Below, in pieces: positions 19,702 through 28,493 of a stretch of 64,000 nt of DNA. Each line of letters starts with the position of its first letter. The first letter of the stretch is position 1. The stretch lies in the NCBI RefSeq assembly GCF_003626535.1, contig NZ_RBAL01000002.1:124001-188000 (forward strand), written 5' to 3'. This stretch comes from Streptomyces hoynatensis. Lineage in GTDB: Bacteria; Actinomycetota; Actinomycetes; Streptomycetales; Streptomycetaceae. The notes beneath the pieces are model-generated. The model was not told where the DNA came from and did not search any database. It saw only the letters and a list, made by a program, of their open reading frames with translations. Both the position numbers and the translations under genes were made by a program.

Positions 19702-20382
19702 TCAGGCGGCGCGGAAGCAGTAGCCGAAGCCGCGCACGGTGTGGACGTACCGCGCGGCCTCGCCCAGCTTGCTGCGCAGCCGCTTCACGCACGCGTCCAC
19801 CAGCCGGATGTCGCCGTGGTAGCTGTGCTCCCAGACGGCTTCGAGGAGTTGCTGGCGGCTGAGCACCTGCCCGGGCGAGGCGGAGAGCGTCAGCAGCAGG
19901 CGCAGTTCCGAGGGGGCGAGCGGGACCTGCCTGCCCTCGTGGGTGACGACGAGGCCGGTGCGGTCGATCGTCAGCGTGCCGTGCGTCTCCGGGCGCGGCC
20001 TGACGCCCTCGGCGGCGGAGGGGGCGAGGCGGCGCAGTACCGCGCGTATCCGCGCGTCGAGCACCCGGGCCCGCACCGGCTTGACCACGTAGTCGTCCGC
20101 GCCCGCCTCAAGACCGACCACGACGTCCACGTCGTCGCCGCGCGCGGTCACGATGATGATCGGCACCTGGTCGCGCTCCCGGATGTGGCGGCAGACGTCG
20201 AGGCCGGAGAGCCCGGGCAGCATCAGGTCGAGGACGACGACGTCGGGCCGGAAGGAGGGGAGCAGCGCGAGGCCCTCCTCGCCGGTGGCGGCCGGGGAGA
20301 CCTCGTGCCCCTGGTGCCCCAGAGCCAGCTGTACGCCCTTGCGGACGGCAGGGTCGTCTTCGACGAGGAGGACTCGGGGCAT
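19702..20382 (-). CDS. OmpR/PhoB-family response regulator
   Basis: The 226-residue regulator has a receiver domain (acidic Asp9-Asp10, phospho-acceptor Asp52 in VVVLDLMLPG, Lys in VVKPV) and a winged-helix output domain (LAPSELRLLLTLS, LVDACVKRLRSKLGE, TVRGFGYCF). The VVKPVRARVLDARIRAVLRR and LVDAC segments remind me most of AfsQ1. The ATG at 20380-20382 was chosen because the receiver begins there. The 237-bp gap to the divergent DUF3152 gene holds its promoter, which I could not resolve. Confidence 0.92.
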   Translation of the reverse strand: MPRVLLVEDDPAVRKGVQLALGHQGHEVSPAATGEEGLALLPSFRPDVVVLDLMLPGLSGLDVCRHIRERDQVPIIIVTARGDDVDVVVGLEAGADDYVVKPVRARVLDARIRAVLRRLAPSAAEGVRPRPETHGTLTIDRTGLVVTHEGRQVPLAPSELRLLLTLSASPGQVLSRQQLLEAVWEHSYHGDIRLVDACVKRLRSKLGEAARYVHTVRGFGYCFRAA

Positions 20383-20619
20383 GCGGCCAAGTATGCGCAC
20401 GCCGTGTGCGGCGGTGGGCAGGGGAGGGGGCCGTGCGGGCATCCCGTTACAGAAGGATCACACAGGGCCGGGCGCGCGTCGGCGCCCACGGCGCAGGGTG
20501 CGCGGGCGGACACGCGGCGCGAGCGCGGGCGGGGCGGGGGCGCGCGGGGGCGTGCGCCGTTGTCTTCTCGTGACCTTACGAACCCGGATTGATCATCTCC
20601 GGCCCGCACGCTCGGCCCC

Positions 20620-21597
20620 ATGCCCTCCGGGAAGAAGCGCAAGAACGCCCCGCCCGCCTCCGCCGCCCGCGGGCGGCGCGGCGGCTCCCGCCGTGCCGTG
20701 CCGAGCCGCCGCCGCGGGCGTCCCCGCCGCCGGCGGGGGACCGTGCTGGTCGTGGCCTGCCTGGCCTGCGTGGCCTGCCTGGCCGTCACGGCGTTCGTCC
20801 ACCTGCGCGGCGGCGGGACGGACGCCGCCGAGGCGCGCCCCGAACCCTCGGCCGGCCCGGGCGGCTCCGCGGCGCCGGAGCCGGAGGACGGGCAACGGGA
20901 CGCAGAAGGCGGCGGAGCGGGGGACGGAGCGGACGCCGGCGGCGGGGAGCCGGACGAGGCCCTGGAGGCCGGGGACGCCGCCTCCTCGGCGGCGGGTTCC
21001 GGATCAGGCGAGACCACGGGCGACCCCGGCCCGACCTCGGGCACCGGCGAGTTCGTCACGGCCGACGCCTCGGGGGAGGCGGTGGGCGGCGGCGCCACCG
21101 TCCGCCGCTACATGGTGCAGGTGGAGGTGGGCACCGGGGTGGACCCGGAGGAGGCGGCGGCGGAGATCGAGGGCATCCTGGCCGACCCCCGCGGCTGGAC
21201 GGCGGACGGCGTGGACGCCTTCCAGCTGGTCTCCGAGGGCAGTTACGACTTCGAGATCAAGATCGCCACCCCCGACACCGTGGACCGCATCTGCGGGGCC
21301 GCGGGCCTGCACACCCACGGCGAGGTCAACTGCGACGTCGGCGATCAGGTCGTCGTCAACCTCAGGCGGTGGAACACCGGCTCCCCGCAGTTCCCTGGGC
21401 CGCTGCACGAGTACCGCGCGCTCATCGTCAACCACGAGGTCGGCCACCGCATCGGACACGGCCACGAGGGCTGCCCGGGGCCTGGACTGCCCGCCCCGGC
21501 GATGATGCAGCAGATCGACGGGCTCGACGGCTGCGTGGCCAACGCCTGGCCCTACGACGCGGACGGGAACTACCTCTCGGGCCCTTCCGTTCCCTGA
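20620..21597 (+). CDS. secreted or membrane-anchored DUF3152 protein, metalloprotease-like
   Basis: The 325-residue protein has a very basic N-terminus, one hydrophobic segment (about residues 40-63, VLVVACLACVACLAV), a 90-residue Ala/Gly/Glu linker, then a DUF3152 domain with HEVGHRIGHGH (His272, Glu273, His276, His282), close to the metzincin zinc signature HExxHxxGxxH. That suggests a cell-surface zinc peptidase, although activity for this family is not known to me. It is preceded by the divergent two-component operon and followed by phoH. Confidence 0.85.
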   Translation: MPSGKKRKNAPPASAARGRRGGSRRAVPSRRRGRPRRRRGTVLVVACLACVACLAVTAFVHLRGGGTDAAEARPEPSAGPGGSAAPEPEDGQRDAEGGGAGDGADAGGGEPDEALEAGDAASSAAGSGSGETTGDPGPTSGTGEFVTADASGEAVGGGATVRRYMVQVEVGTGVDPEEAAAEIEGILADPRGWTADGVDAFQLVSEGSYDFEIKIATPDTVDRICGAAGLHTHGEVNCDVGDQVVVNLRRWNTGSPQFPGPLHEYRALIVNHEVGHRIGHGHEGCPGPGLPAPAMMQQIDGLDGCVANAWPYDADGNYLSGPSVP

Positions 21598-21753
21598 CCG
21601 CGCGGGCCGGGGGCCCAGCGCACCCGGCCCGTCGCAGTCCGTTATTTCTTGGGGCTCTGTCGGTTGCGCGGCGTACCCTGGGACCCCGGAGGTCAGGTAC
21701 CACCGGCAGTGTCCAGTTCAGAGAGGGATGAGCAGGTCCGCACGCGACCGCCC

Positions 21754-22776
21754 ATGACGCAAACACCGACTCACCAGCCAGCGGCTCCCGCGGCTGAGGC
21801 GACCGCCCGGTTCACCGTTCCGGCGAAGCACCCCATGGTCACGGTGCTGGGCTCTGGCGACGCGCTGCTGCGCGTCATCGAGCGGGCTTTCCCCGCCACC
21901 GACATCCACGTCCGGGGCAATGAGGTGAGCGCCACCGGCGACCCGTCCGAGGTCCGGCTCGTGCAGCGGCTCTTCGACGAGATGATGCTCGTGCTGCGCA
22001 CCGGACAGCCGCTGAGCGAGGACGCGGTGGAGCGCTCCATCGCGATGCTGCGCGGCGGCCCGGGGGAGACGGAGGGCGCCAGCCCCGCCGAGGTGCTGAC
22101 GCAGAACATCCTGTCCAACCGGGGCAAGACGATCCGGCCCAAGACGCTCAATCAGAAGCGTTACGTGGACGCGATCGACCGGCACACGATCGTCTTCGGC
22201 ATCGGCCCCGCCGGCACGGGAAAGACCTACCTGGCCATGGCCAAGGCCGTGCAGGCCCTGCAGTCCAAGCAGGTCACCCGCATCATCCTGACCAGGCCGG
22301 CGGTCGAGGCGGGGGAGCGTCTCGGCTTCCTGCCCGGCACGCTCTACGAGAAGATCGACCCCTACCTGCGGCCGCTGTACGACGCGCTGCACGACATGCT
22401 CGACCCCGACTCGATCCCGCGGCTGCTGAGCGCGGGCACGATCGAGGTCGCGCCGCTGGCGTACATGCGCGGCCGGACGCTGAACGACGCGTTCATCATC
22501 CTGGACGAGGCGCAGAACACGAACCCCGAGCAGATGAAGATGTTCCTCACCCGCCTCGGGTTCGAGTCCAAGATCGTGATCACCGGCGACGTGACCCAGG
22601 TCGACCTGCCGGGCGGCACGAAGAGCGGCCTGCGGCAGGTGCAGGAGATCCTCGACGGCGTGGAGGACGTCCACTTCTCCCGGCTCACCAGCCAGGACGT
22701 GGTCCGGCACAAGCTGGTCGGCCGTATCGTCGACGCGTACGACCGGTACGACGACCGGACCCGAACCGCCCAGTAA
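21754..22776 (+). CDS. PhoH-family ATPase
   Basis: PhoH-like proteins are P-loop ATPases linked to RNA metabolism. The 340-residue product has a KH-like N-terminal domain, Walker A GPAGTGKT at residues 151-158 and Walker [10 protein letters not shown] near 248, plus [12 protein letters not shown] chose the ATG at 21754. A GTG 45 bp upstream (21709), with GGAGGTC further upstream, is an alternative. TTGGGG (21649-21654) and TACCCT (21674-21679) are possible promoter boxes. It heads the conserved phoH-ybeY-CNNM order. Confidence 0.93.
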   Translation: MTQTPTHQPAAPAAEATARFTVPAKHPMVTVLGSGDALLRVIERAFPATDIHVRGNEVSATGDPSEVRLVQRLFDEMMLVLRTGQPLSEDAVERSIAMLRGGPGETEGASPAEVLTQNILSNRGKTIRPKTLNQKRYVDAIDRHTIVFGIGPAGTGKTYLAMAKAVQALQSKQVTRIILTRPAVEAGERLGFLPGTLYEKIDPYLRPLYDALHDMLDPDSIPRLLSAGTIEVAPLAYMRGRTLNDAFIILDEAQNTNPEQMKMFLTRLGFESKIVITGDVTQVDLPGGTKSGLRQVQEILDGVEDVHFSRLTSQDVVRHKLVGRIVDAYDRYDDRTRTAQ

Positions 22777-22799
22777 ACGGAAAGCAGCCGCCTGAGAAC

Positions 22800-23297
22800 A
22801 TGGCGATCGAGGTCAACAACGAGTCCGGCCTGGAGATCGACGAACGGGCCATCCTCGACATTGCCCGCTACACCCTGGCCAGGATGCGGATTCACCCGCT
22901 CTCGGAGCTGTCGGTGATCGCGGTGGACACCGCGGCCATGGAGCAGCTCCACCTCCAGTGGATGGATCTGCCGGGGCCCACCGACGTGATGTCCTTCCCG
23001 ATGGACGAGCTGCGCCCGCCCACCAGGGACGAGGAGGAGCCGGCCCAGGGCCTCCTCGGGGACGTCGTCCTGTGCCCCGAGGTGGCCCGCAGCCAGGGTG
23101 CCGCGGCTCCCACCGGCCACTCCATGGACGAGGAGCTGCAGTTGCTCACCGTCCATGGCGTGCTCCACCTGCTGGGCTACGACCACGAGGAGCCCGTCGA
23201 CAAGGCCGAGATGTTCGGCCTGCAGAAGGCCATCGTCGACGGCTGGCGCGCCGAGCAGGGCCTGTCCGGGCCCTCTCCGGCACCCACCACGACATGA
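22800..23297 (+). CDS. ybeY: endoribonuclease YbeY, rRNA maturation factor
   Basis: YbeY is a zinc-dependent RNase in 16S rRNA 3' maturation and ribosome quality control. The 165-residue protein carries the family motif [11 protein letters not shown] (His119, His123, His129) and the [10 protein letters not shown] segment. It starts 24 bp after the phoH-like stop, and its stop overlaps the next ATG by 4 bp (ATGA), so the three genes form one translationally coupled operon. Confidence 0.96.
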   Translation: MAIEVNNESGLEIDERAILDIARYTLARMRIHPLSELSVIAVDTAAMEQLHLQWMDLPGPTDVMSFPMDELRPPTRDEEEPAQGLLGDVVLCPEVARSQGAAAPTGHSMDEELQLLTVHGVLHLLGYDHEEPVDKAEMFGLQKAIVDGWRAEQGLSGPSPAPTTT

Positions 23298-24625
23298 CCG
23301 GCACCCTGCTGACGGCCGTCGTCGCCCTGCTGGCGCTGGCCTGGCTGGCCTCCTGCGCGGAGGCCGGCCTCGCGGTCATCACCAGCTTCCGGGCCGAGGA
23401 GGCCCAGCGGTCCGGGCGCCGCGGCGCGGCCCGTCTCGCGGTGGTCGCCGCCGACCCGACGCGCTACCTCAACCTGGCCCTGCTGCTGCGGGTCGCCAGC
23501 GAGATGGCCGCGGCGGTGCTGGTCGCCTACGGCAGCCTGAAGTGGTTCGGCTCCGCCTGGCCGGGGCTGACCGTGGCCTTCGGGATCATGGTGCTGCTCT
23601 CCTTCGTGGCGGTCGGCGTCTCGCCGCGCACCATCGGCCGCCAGCACCCCCTGGCCACCACGACCCTGGCCGCCTACGTGCTGGTGCCGCTCGGCCGGGT
23701 CCTCGGCCCGCTCACCCAGTCGCTGATCCTGCTGGGCAACGCGCTGACCCCGGGCAAGGGCTTCCGCCGCGGCCCCTTCGCCTCGGAGGCCGAGCTGCGG
23801 GCCATGGTGGACCTCGCCGAGCGGGAGTCGCTGATCGAGGACGAGGAACGCCGCATGGTGCACTCCGTGTTCGAGCTCGGCGACACCCTGGTGCGCGAGG
23901 TGATGGTCCCGCGCACCGACCTGGTCTCCATCGACCGGCGCAAGACCCTCAGGCAGGGCCTGACCCTCGCGCTGCGCTCCGGCTTCTCGCGCATCCCGGT
24001 CACCGGCGAGAGCGACGACGACATCGTCGGCATCGCCTACCTGAAGGACCTGGCGAGGAAGGTGCACGTCAGCCGCGAGGCGGAGGGGGAGCTTGTCGAG
24101 ACGGTGATGCGGCCGGCGACGTTCGTGCCCGACACCAAGAACGCCGGCGACCTGCTCCGGGAGATGCAGCGCGACCACATCCACGTCGCGATCGTCATCG
24201 ACGAGTACGGGGGCACCGCGGGGCTGGTCACCATCGAGGACATCCTGGAGGAGATCGTCGGGGAGATCACCGACGAGTACGACACCGAACTGCCGCCCGT
24301 GGAGCGCCTCGACGAGGGCGCGCACCGGGTCACCGCGCGGCTCGACCTGGGCGCCCTCGGCGAGCTGTACGGGCTGCGCCTGGACGACGAGGACGTGGAG
24401 ACGGTGGGCGGGCTGCTGGCCAAGGCCCTGGGCCGGGTGCCGATCGCGGGCGCAAGCGCCGTCGTCGACGTGAGCCGGGAGCAGGCGGACAACCGCCGCG
24501 CCGGCCCGCCGCTCGCCGGGCTGCGGCTGACCGCGGAGTCGGCGGCCGGGCGGCGCAACCGCATCGACCGGGTGCTGGTCGAGCCGGTCCAGGCCGAGGA
24601 GCCGGAGGCGGAGCCCGAGGGCTGA
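23294..24625 (+). CDS. CNNM/CBS-domain transporter (hemolysin/CorC family)
   Basis: The 443-residue membrane protein has an N-terminal CNNM (DUF21) domain of about four helices, two CBS domains ([14 protein letters not shown] and [30 protein letters not shown]) and a C-terminal CorC_HlyC domain. Relatives are linked to Mg2+ or Co2+ transport. The ATG overlaps the ybeY stop. In most actinobacteria era follows soon after. Here about 3.5 kb of other genes intervene. Confidence 0.93.
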   Translation: MTGTLLTAVVALLALAWLASCAEAGLAVITSFRAEEAQRSGRRGAARLAVVAADPTRYLNLALLLRVASEMAAAVLVAYGSLKWFGSAWPGLTVAFGIMVLLSFVAVGVSPRTIGRQHPLATTTLAAYVLVPLGRVLGPLTQSLILLGNALTPGKGFRRGPFASEAELRAMVDLAERESLIEDEERRMVHSVFELGDTLVREVMVPRTDLVSIDRRKTLRQGLTLALRSGFSRIPVTGESDDDIVGIAYLKDLARKVHVSREAEGELVETVMRPATFVPDTKNAGDLLREMQRDHIHVAIVIDEYGGTAGLVTIEDILEEIVGEITDEYDTELPPVERLDEGAHRVTARLDLGALGELYGLRLDDEDVETVGGLLAKALGRVPIAGASAVVDVSREQADNRRAGPPLAGLRLTAESAAGRRNRIDRVLVEPVQAEEPEAEPEG

Positions 24626-24721
24626 GCGGGCTCGCGCAGGGGGCGCCCGGGCCGCCGGGACCGGCCGCGGCTCACCCGAACGGCGGCACGACGCTGGCCG
24701 CCCCGGCGTCCGGGTGGCGCC

Positions 24722-25441
24722 ATGGGAGTCATGTACGCGCATCTACGCATGGCCGCCGTCGGGGGGCTCGCGGTGCTGGGCTTCGCCGTGGCGCCGGGAC
24801 TGCCGCTCTCCTCGGACACCCTGTCCGACCAGCAGCTGCGCGCCGCACTCCTCGACCCGGTCGACTTCCCCGAGGGCTGGGCCAGCGACAGCGAGCGCTC
24901 CGCGCGCCAGCGCGGCTTCGGCGTGCCGAAGCCCACCGAGGACTCCTGCGGGCAGCTGTTCGACAGCGAGGAGGACACCACGGCCAAGGCCGGGTTCGCC
25001 AGGACGCGCAGCGGTCCCTTCGTGACCACCGTGCTCGCCTCGCACGAGGACCCGGAGGAGGCGCGTGGGGAGTTCGCCCAGTTCCGCGCGCAGGCGCAGA
25101 AGTGCCGGACCATCCACACCAGGGAGGGACCGCGCGGCAGCGCGCGGCCGGTGGCCTACCAGGCGTCGGGCCTGGACGTGAAGAAGCTCGGCGAGGAGAG
25201 CACCGCGGTGCGCTTCGAGCGCCGGGGCGAGGCCGGGGCGCACACCGGCGAGGTGGTCGCCGAGGTGGTGATCGCGAGGGTCGGCGCGCACCTGGTGCGG
25301 GTCGCGCAGGCGGGGCGTGAGGACGGCGCCACCGAGGACGTGGAGTCGATCGCCGACCGCGCGGTGGACAAGCTGGAGCAGGTATGCGACGGCCACATGC
25401 CCACCCCGAGCCCCAATCAGCCCGGCACCACGGACCTGTGA
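24722..25441 (+). CDS. secreted hypothetical protein
   Basis: The 239-residue protein has a signal-like N-terminus ([21 protein letters not shown]) without a lipobox Cys. The exported part has two Cys separated by a long stretch (in EDSCGQLF and AQKCRTIH) and a third near the end. The pattern recalls the PknH-type extracellular sensor fold seen in many actinobacterial exported proteins, but the match is weak. It lies 96 bp after the CNNM gene and before a TetR gene. No function is assigned. Confidence 0.75.
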   Translation: MGVMYAHLRMAAVGGLAVLGFAVAPGLPLSSDTLSDQQLRAALLDPVDFPEGWASDSERSARQRGFGVPKPTEDSCGQLFDSEEDTTAKAGFARTRSGPFVTTVLASHEDPEEARGEFAQFRAQAQKCRTIHTREGPRGSARPVAYQASGLDVKKLGEESTAVRFERRGEAGAHTGEVVAEVVIARVGAHLVRVAQAGREDGATEDVESIADRAVDKLEQVCDGHMPTPSPNQPGTTDL

Positions 25442-25518
25442 GGCGGGGGCCGCGGGCGAGAGCGGCGGGCGCAGGAGTCCGCATCCCCTGAGGGCGGGCC
25501 CGCCCGCCGGCTCCCTCC

Positions 25519-25548
25519 TTGCCGCTTTGCTGAACGTTCGTTTAGTCT
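25519..25548 (+). promoter_or_regulatory. promoter with overlapping TetR operator
   Basis: TTGCCG (25519-25524) and TAGTCT (25543-25548) are 18 bp apart. The spacer holds an inverted repeat, CTGAACG-TT-CGTTTAG (25530-25545), with six of seven arm bases symmetric. The -10 box ends seven bases before the ATG at 25556 and no Shine-Dalgarno exists, so the transcript is probably leaderless and self-repressed by the TetR product. Confidence 0.75.
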
Positions 25549-25555
25549 ACTGGAC

Positions 25556-26335
25556 ATGCGTTCAGTCTCGGAGGACAGGACCGCGCGGGCGATCGTGCGT
25601 GACGAGGCGCTCCGGCTCTTCGCGGAGCGGGGGCCCGACGCCGTTTCCGTCCGGCGGATCGCCGCCGCGGCCGGCGTCTCCCCCGCCCTGGTGCTGCACC
25701 ACTTCGGCTCCAAGGAGGGCCTGCGGGCCGCCGTCGACGCCCACGTCGTCGCCACCTTCGGGGCGCTGCTCGGCGAGCTGACCGGGGAGCAGGGCGGTGA
25801 GTTGGCCGACCCGGCGCACGGCGGGCTGCTCGCGGAGGCGATGATGCGGCACCTGCCGCCCGGCTCGCCGCTGGCCGGCTACCTGCGCCGGCTGCTCCTG
25901 TCGGAAGGCGAGGCCGCCCGCGCGCTGTTTCGCAGCCTCTTCGCACTCGCCAGGCAGGCCCTCGACGAACTGGCCGCGGCCGGGATGGCGGCCCGGGGGC
26001 GGGAGCCCGCCGTGCGCGCCGCGTTCCTGCTGGCCAACGACCTGGCCGTGTTCCTGCTGCGCGATCAGCTCGCCGGGGTCCTCGGCTTCGACCCGCTGTC
26101 GGCCGAGGGCATCGCCCGCTGGGGGCCCGAGATGCTCGCCGTGTACGCCGGCGGACTGACGGCCGAGGCCGGGCCGCCCGCGCCGCCCCCTCCCGGCCGC
26201 GCGCGGGACCACGGGCCGTCCCGGCCGGCCTCCGGGCCGGAAACGCGGGAGGAGCCTCCGGCGCCGGAAGGGCGCGGAGTACCGCAAGGGCCCGGTGAGG
26301 GCGCCGGTCCCGAGGACGAAGGGAGAGGTCCGTGA
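25556..26335 (+). CDS. TetR-family repressor of an adjacent ABC exporter
   Basis: The 259-residue regulator has the TetR helix-turn-helix at residues 9-55 (AVSVRRIAAAAGVSPALVLHHFGSKEGL) and an all-helical ligand domain. It ends in an unusual Pro/Gly/Glu-rich tail of about 55 residues. Its stop overlaps the GTG of the ABC ATPase (GTGA), so the repressor and exporter are one operon. An inverted repeat in its own promoter marks it as autoregulated. The inducer is unknown. Confidence 0.9.
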   Translation: MRSVSEDRTARAIVRDEALRLFAERGPDAVSVRRIAAAAGVSPALVLHHFGSKEGLRAAVDAHVVATFGALLGELTGEQGGELADPAHGGLLAEAMMRHLPPGSPLAGYLRRLLLSEGEAARALFRSLFALARQALDELAAAGMAARGREPAVRAAFLLANDLAVFLLRDQLAGVLGFDPLSAEGIARWGPEMLAVYAGGLTAEAGPPAPPPPGRARDHGPSRPASGPETREEPPAPEGRGVPQGPGEGAGPEDEGRGP

Positions 26336-27156
26336 CCGAGGACGGCCCGCACCAGGGGACCGCCGGGGGCGCGCCGCGGGGCGGCGCCGGCGGGGGGACC
26401 GGCGGTGCAGCCGGCGGGGCGCGCGGCGGCGCGCACGCGGGCGGCCAGGCCGCGCTGACGGCGCGCCTGCTGCACAAGGCGTACGGCCGCAGGCAGGTGC
26501 TGCGCGGCGCCGAACTCACCGTGTACCCCGGGCAGTTGGTCGCGGTGGTCGGGGAGAACGGCGCGGGGAAGTCGACGCTGCTCCGGGCGCTGGCGGGCAC
26601 GCTCGCGGTGGACCGCGGCGAGGTCCGCGTGCGCGGGCGTCTGGGCTACTGCCCCCAGGAGCCGGTGCTCGACCCCGGCCTGACCGCCCTGCAGCACCTG
26701 AGGTACTTCGCCGCCGCCTACCGGCTGCCGAGCCCCGCGCCGGGGCGCGCGCTGGCGCGCGAACTTGACTACGAGCGGTACCTCGGCACGGCCGCCGGCG
26801 CGATGTCCGGGGGCACCAGGCAGAAGCTGAACCTCACCCTGGCGCTGCTGCACGACCCCGACGTGCTGCTGCTCGACGAGCCGTACCAGGGCTTCGACTG
26901 GGAGACCTACCTGCGCTTCTGGAAGCTGGTCGAGGAGCGGCGCCGACGCGGCAAGGCCGTCGTCGTCATCACCCATCTCGTCTTCGAGCAGGACCGCTTC
27001 GACGTCCTGGCGGAACTCTCCGGCGGAGTCCTGCGCCCGCGCCCCGTGGCCGCGCAGCACGTCCCCTCCGGGCACGCCGCCTCGCAGCACTCCGCCCCGC
27101 GCCACCCCGCCCCGGGCGACGCCGCCTCGGAGGACCAGGGGAGGCGCTCGTCGTGA
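26332..27156 (+). CDS. ABC transporter ATP-binding protein
   Basis: The 274-residue ATPase has a Gly/Ala-rich N-terminal leader of about 40 residues, Walker A GENGAGKS at 74-81, signature MSGGTRQKLN, Walker B VLLLDEPYQGF and the switch His in VVVITHL. A His/Pro-rich tail follows. It is coupled by 4-bp overlaps to the TetR gene upstream and the permease downstream. The layout suggests a drug or metabolite exporter. Confidence 0.9.
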   Translation: MTEDGPHQGTAGGAPRGGAGGGTGGAAGGARGGAHAGGQAALTARLLHKAYGRRQVLRGAELTVYPGQLVAVVGENGAGKSTLLRALAGTLAVDRGEVRVRGRLGYCPQEPVLDPGLTALQHLRYFAAAYRLPSPAPGRALARELDYERYLGTAAGAMSGGTRQKLNLTLALLHDPDVLLLDEPYQGFDWETYLRFWKLVEERRRRGKAVVVITHLVFEQDRFDVLAELSGGVLRPRPVAAQHVPSGHAASQHSAPRHPAPGDAASEDQGRRSS

Positions 27157-27941
27157 CGCTCGCCGCGCCCCGGGGCCGCCCCGCGCCCGGCCAGTTCGCC
27201 GCCGCCCTGCGCTTCTCCCTCCTCGGGCAGACCCGCAACCGGATGGCGACCCTGCTGCTCGTCCTGTTCGTGCCCCTGTGGTACCTGGTCATGGAGGAGA
27301 TGGCGGGCCGCGAGCCGCTGGACTACCGGCTCTTCGCGACGGGGCGGGTCCTGACCGTCGACGGGGGCCGGCTGACCCTGCTGTCCGCGGGGCTCAACGC
27401 CCTCACCATGATCTGCGGCTTCGCCGTCTTCGACGCCGTCCGCAGGACCCTCGCCTTCGACCGGCGCCTGGTGCACGCCGGTTACCGGCAGAGCGTTCTC
27501 ATCGGCGCCAAGACCCTCTCCGTCGCCGTGGTGACCTGCGCGGTCGCCTGCTACGCGGCCCTGGTGCTGCTGGCCTTCTGGCGGCCGGGCCCGGCCGGGT
27601 GGGCCGCGGTCCTGGCCGGCTTCGCCGTGATGGCCCTCACCTACGGGGCGCTCGGGCTGCTGCTCGGGGTGCTGGTGCGCAACGACCTGGAGGGCTTCTT
27701 CCTGGTCATCATGGGCGGCCTGATGGACACCTTCCTGCAGAACCCGCTGGGCAACCCGCTGGCCAACAAGCCGCTGCTGCGGTGGTTCCCCTCCTTCGGC
27801 CCCATGCAGTTCGCCACCGGCGGCGCCTTCGGCGGCACCGCGGCCTGGCGTTACCTCGCGCTCGGCCTCGCCTGGGCCGCCGGATTCGCCGCCTGCGGGC
27901 TGCTGATCTTCCGCTTCCGCACCCGCCGCCGCGCCCGCTGA
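27153..27941 (+). CDS. ABC-2-type transporter permease
   Basis: The 262-residue membrane protein has about six hydrophobic segments, starting near residues 30-47, and an ABC-2-like layout with a long extracytoplasmic stretch after the first helix. The GTG start overlaps the ATPase stop. With the ATPase it would form a dimeric exporter under the TetR repressor. The substrate is not predictable. Confidence 0.85.
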   Translation: MTLAAPRGRPAPGQFAAALRFSLLGQTRNRMATLLLVLFVPLWYLVMEEMAGREPLDYRLFATGRVLTVDGGRLTLLSAGLNALTMICGFAVFDAVRRTLAFDRRLVHAGYRQSVLIGAKTLSVAVVTCAVACYAALVLLAFWRPGPAGWAAVLAGFAVMALTYGALGLLLGVLVRNDLEGFFLVIMGGLMDTFLQNPLGNPLANKPLLRWFPSFGPMQFATGGAFGGTAAWRYLALGLAWAAGFAACGLLIFRFRTRRRAR

Positions 27942-28132
27942 CCGCGCCCGCGCCCCCGGGCCGGGCCGCGCGCCCCCGGCCGCGCCCGGAGAGAGCCCCG
28001 GTCCGCGCCCGGGAAGCGGCCCGGCCTGCCTCCGCCCGCGCAACTCCCGGGCGAGGGGCGGGAGACAGGGGCGCGGCGCCGGGACCTGGGCCCGGGGGGT
28101 GCCGCCGTTGTGGGGCGCCGGGCCGGGCCCCG

Positions 28133-28138
28133 TAGGCT
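28133..28138 (+). promoter_or_regulatory. -10 box of a leaderless deaminase-like/era transcript
   Basis: TAGGCT ends seven bases before the ATG at 28146, with no Shine-Dalgarno. TTGTGG at 28108-28113 is a weak -35 candidate (19-bp spacer). It gives era a promoter independent of the exporter operon. The 27942-28145 spacer holds no gene. Confidence 0.5.
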
Positions 28139-28145
28139 CGGGGCC

Positions 28146-28493
28146 ATGAGCGAGCCGCTTGACCCAGAAGACCGCAAGATCCTCACCCTCGCGCGCAGCG
28201 CCAGGGCCCGCAACCGCACCCCGGAGGGCGCCGCGGTCCGGGACGAGACCGGCCGCACCTACGTGGCCACCACCGTGGCCCTGGACTCGCTGCGCCTGAG
28301 CGCGCTGCGCACCGCCGTGGCGATGGCCGTGGCGAGTGGGGCCACCTCCCTGGAGGCCGCGGCCGTGGTCACCGAGGCGGAGGCGCCGCCCGCGGAGGAC
28401 CTGGCGGCCGTGCGCGACCTGGGCGGCGCGGGCACCCCCGTGCTGCTGGCTGGCCCCGACGGCCTGCCCCGTGCGACGATCCCCGCGTCATGA
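28146..28493 (+). CDS. cytidine-deaminase-like protein lacking catalytic motifs
   Basis: The 115-residue protein aligns by eye with the cytidine deaminase fold: GRTYVATTVALDSLRLSALRTAVAMAVASGA sits where active enzymes have GxNVE and the (C/H)AE zinc motif, but no CAE, HAE or PCxxC is present. It occupies the place upstream of era where actinobacteria often have a gene annotated cytidine deaminase. Its stop overlaps the era ATG by 4 bp. I infer a non-catalytic or repurposed deaminase fold. Confidence 0.7.
   Translation: MSEPLDPEDRKILTLARSARARNRTPEGAAVRDETGRTYVATTVALDSLRLSALRTAVAMAVASGATSLEAAAVVTEAEAPPAEDLAAVRDLGGAGTPVLLAGPDGLPRATIPAS

Noticed and set aside
25530..25545. LexA (SOS) box reading of the GAACGTTCG segment upstream of the TetR gene
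   Set aside because: The actinobacterial LexA box needs CGAAC-N4-GTTCG. Here the halves abut, and the symmetric repeat CTGAACG-TT-CGTTTAG fits a TetR operator better.
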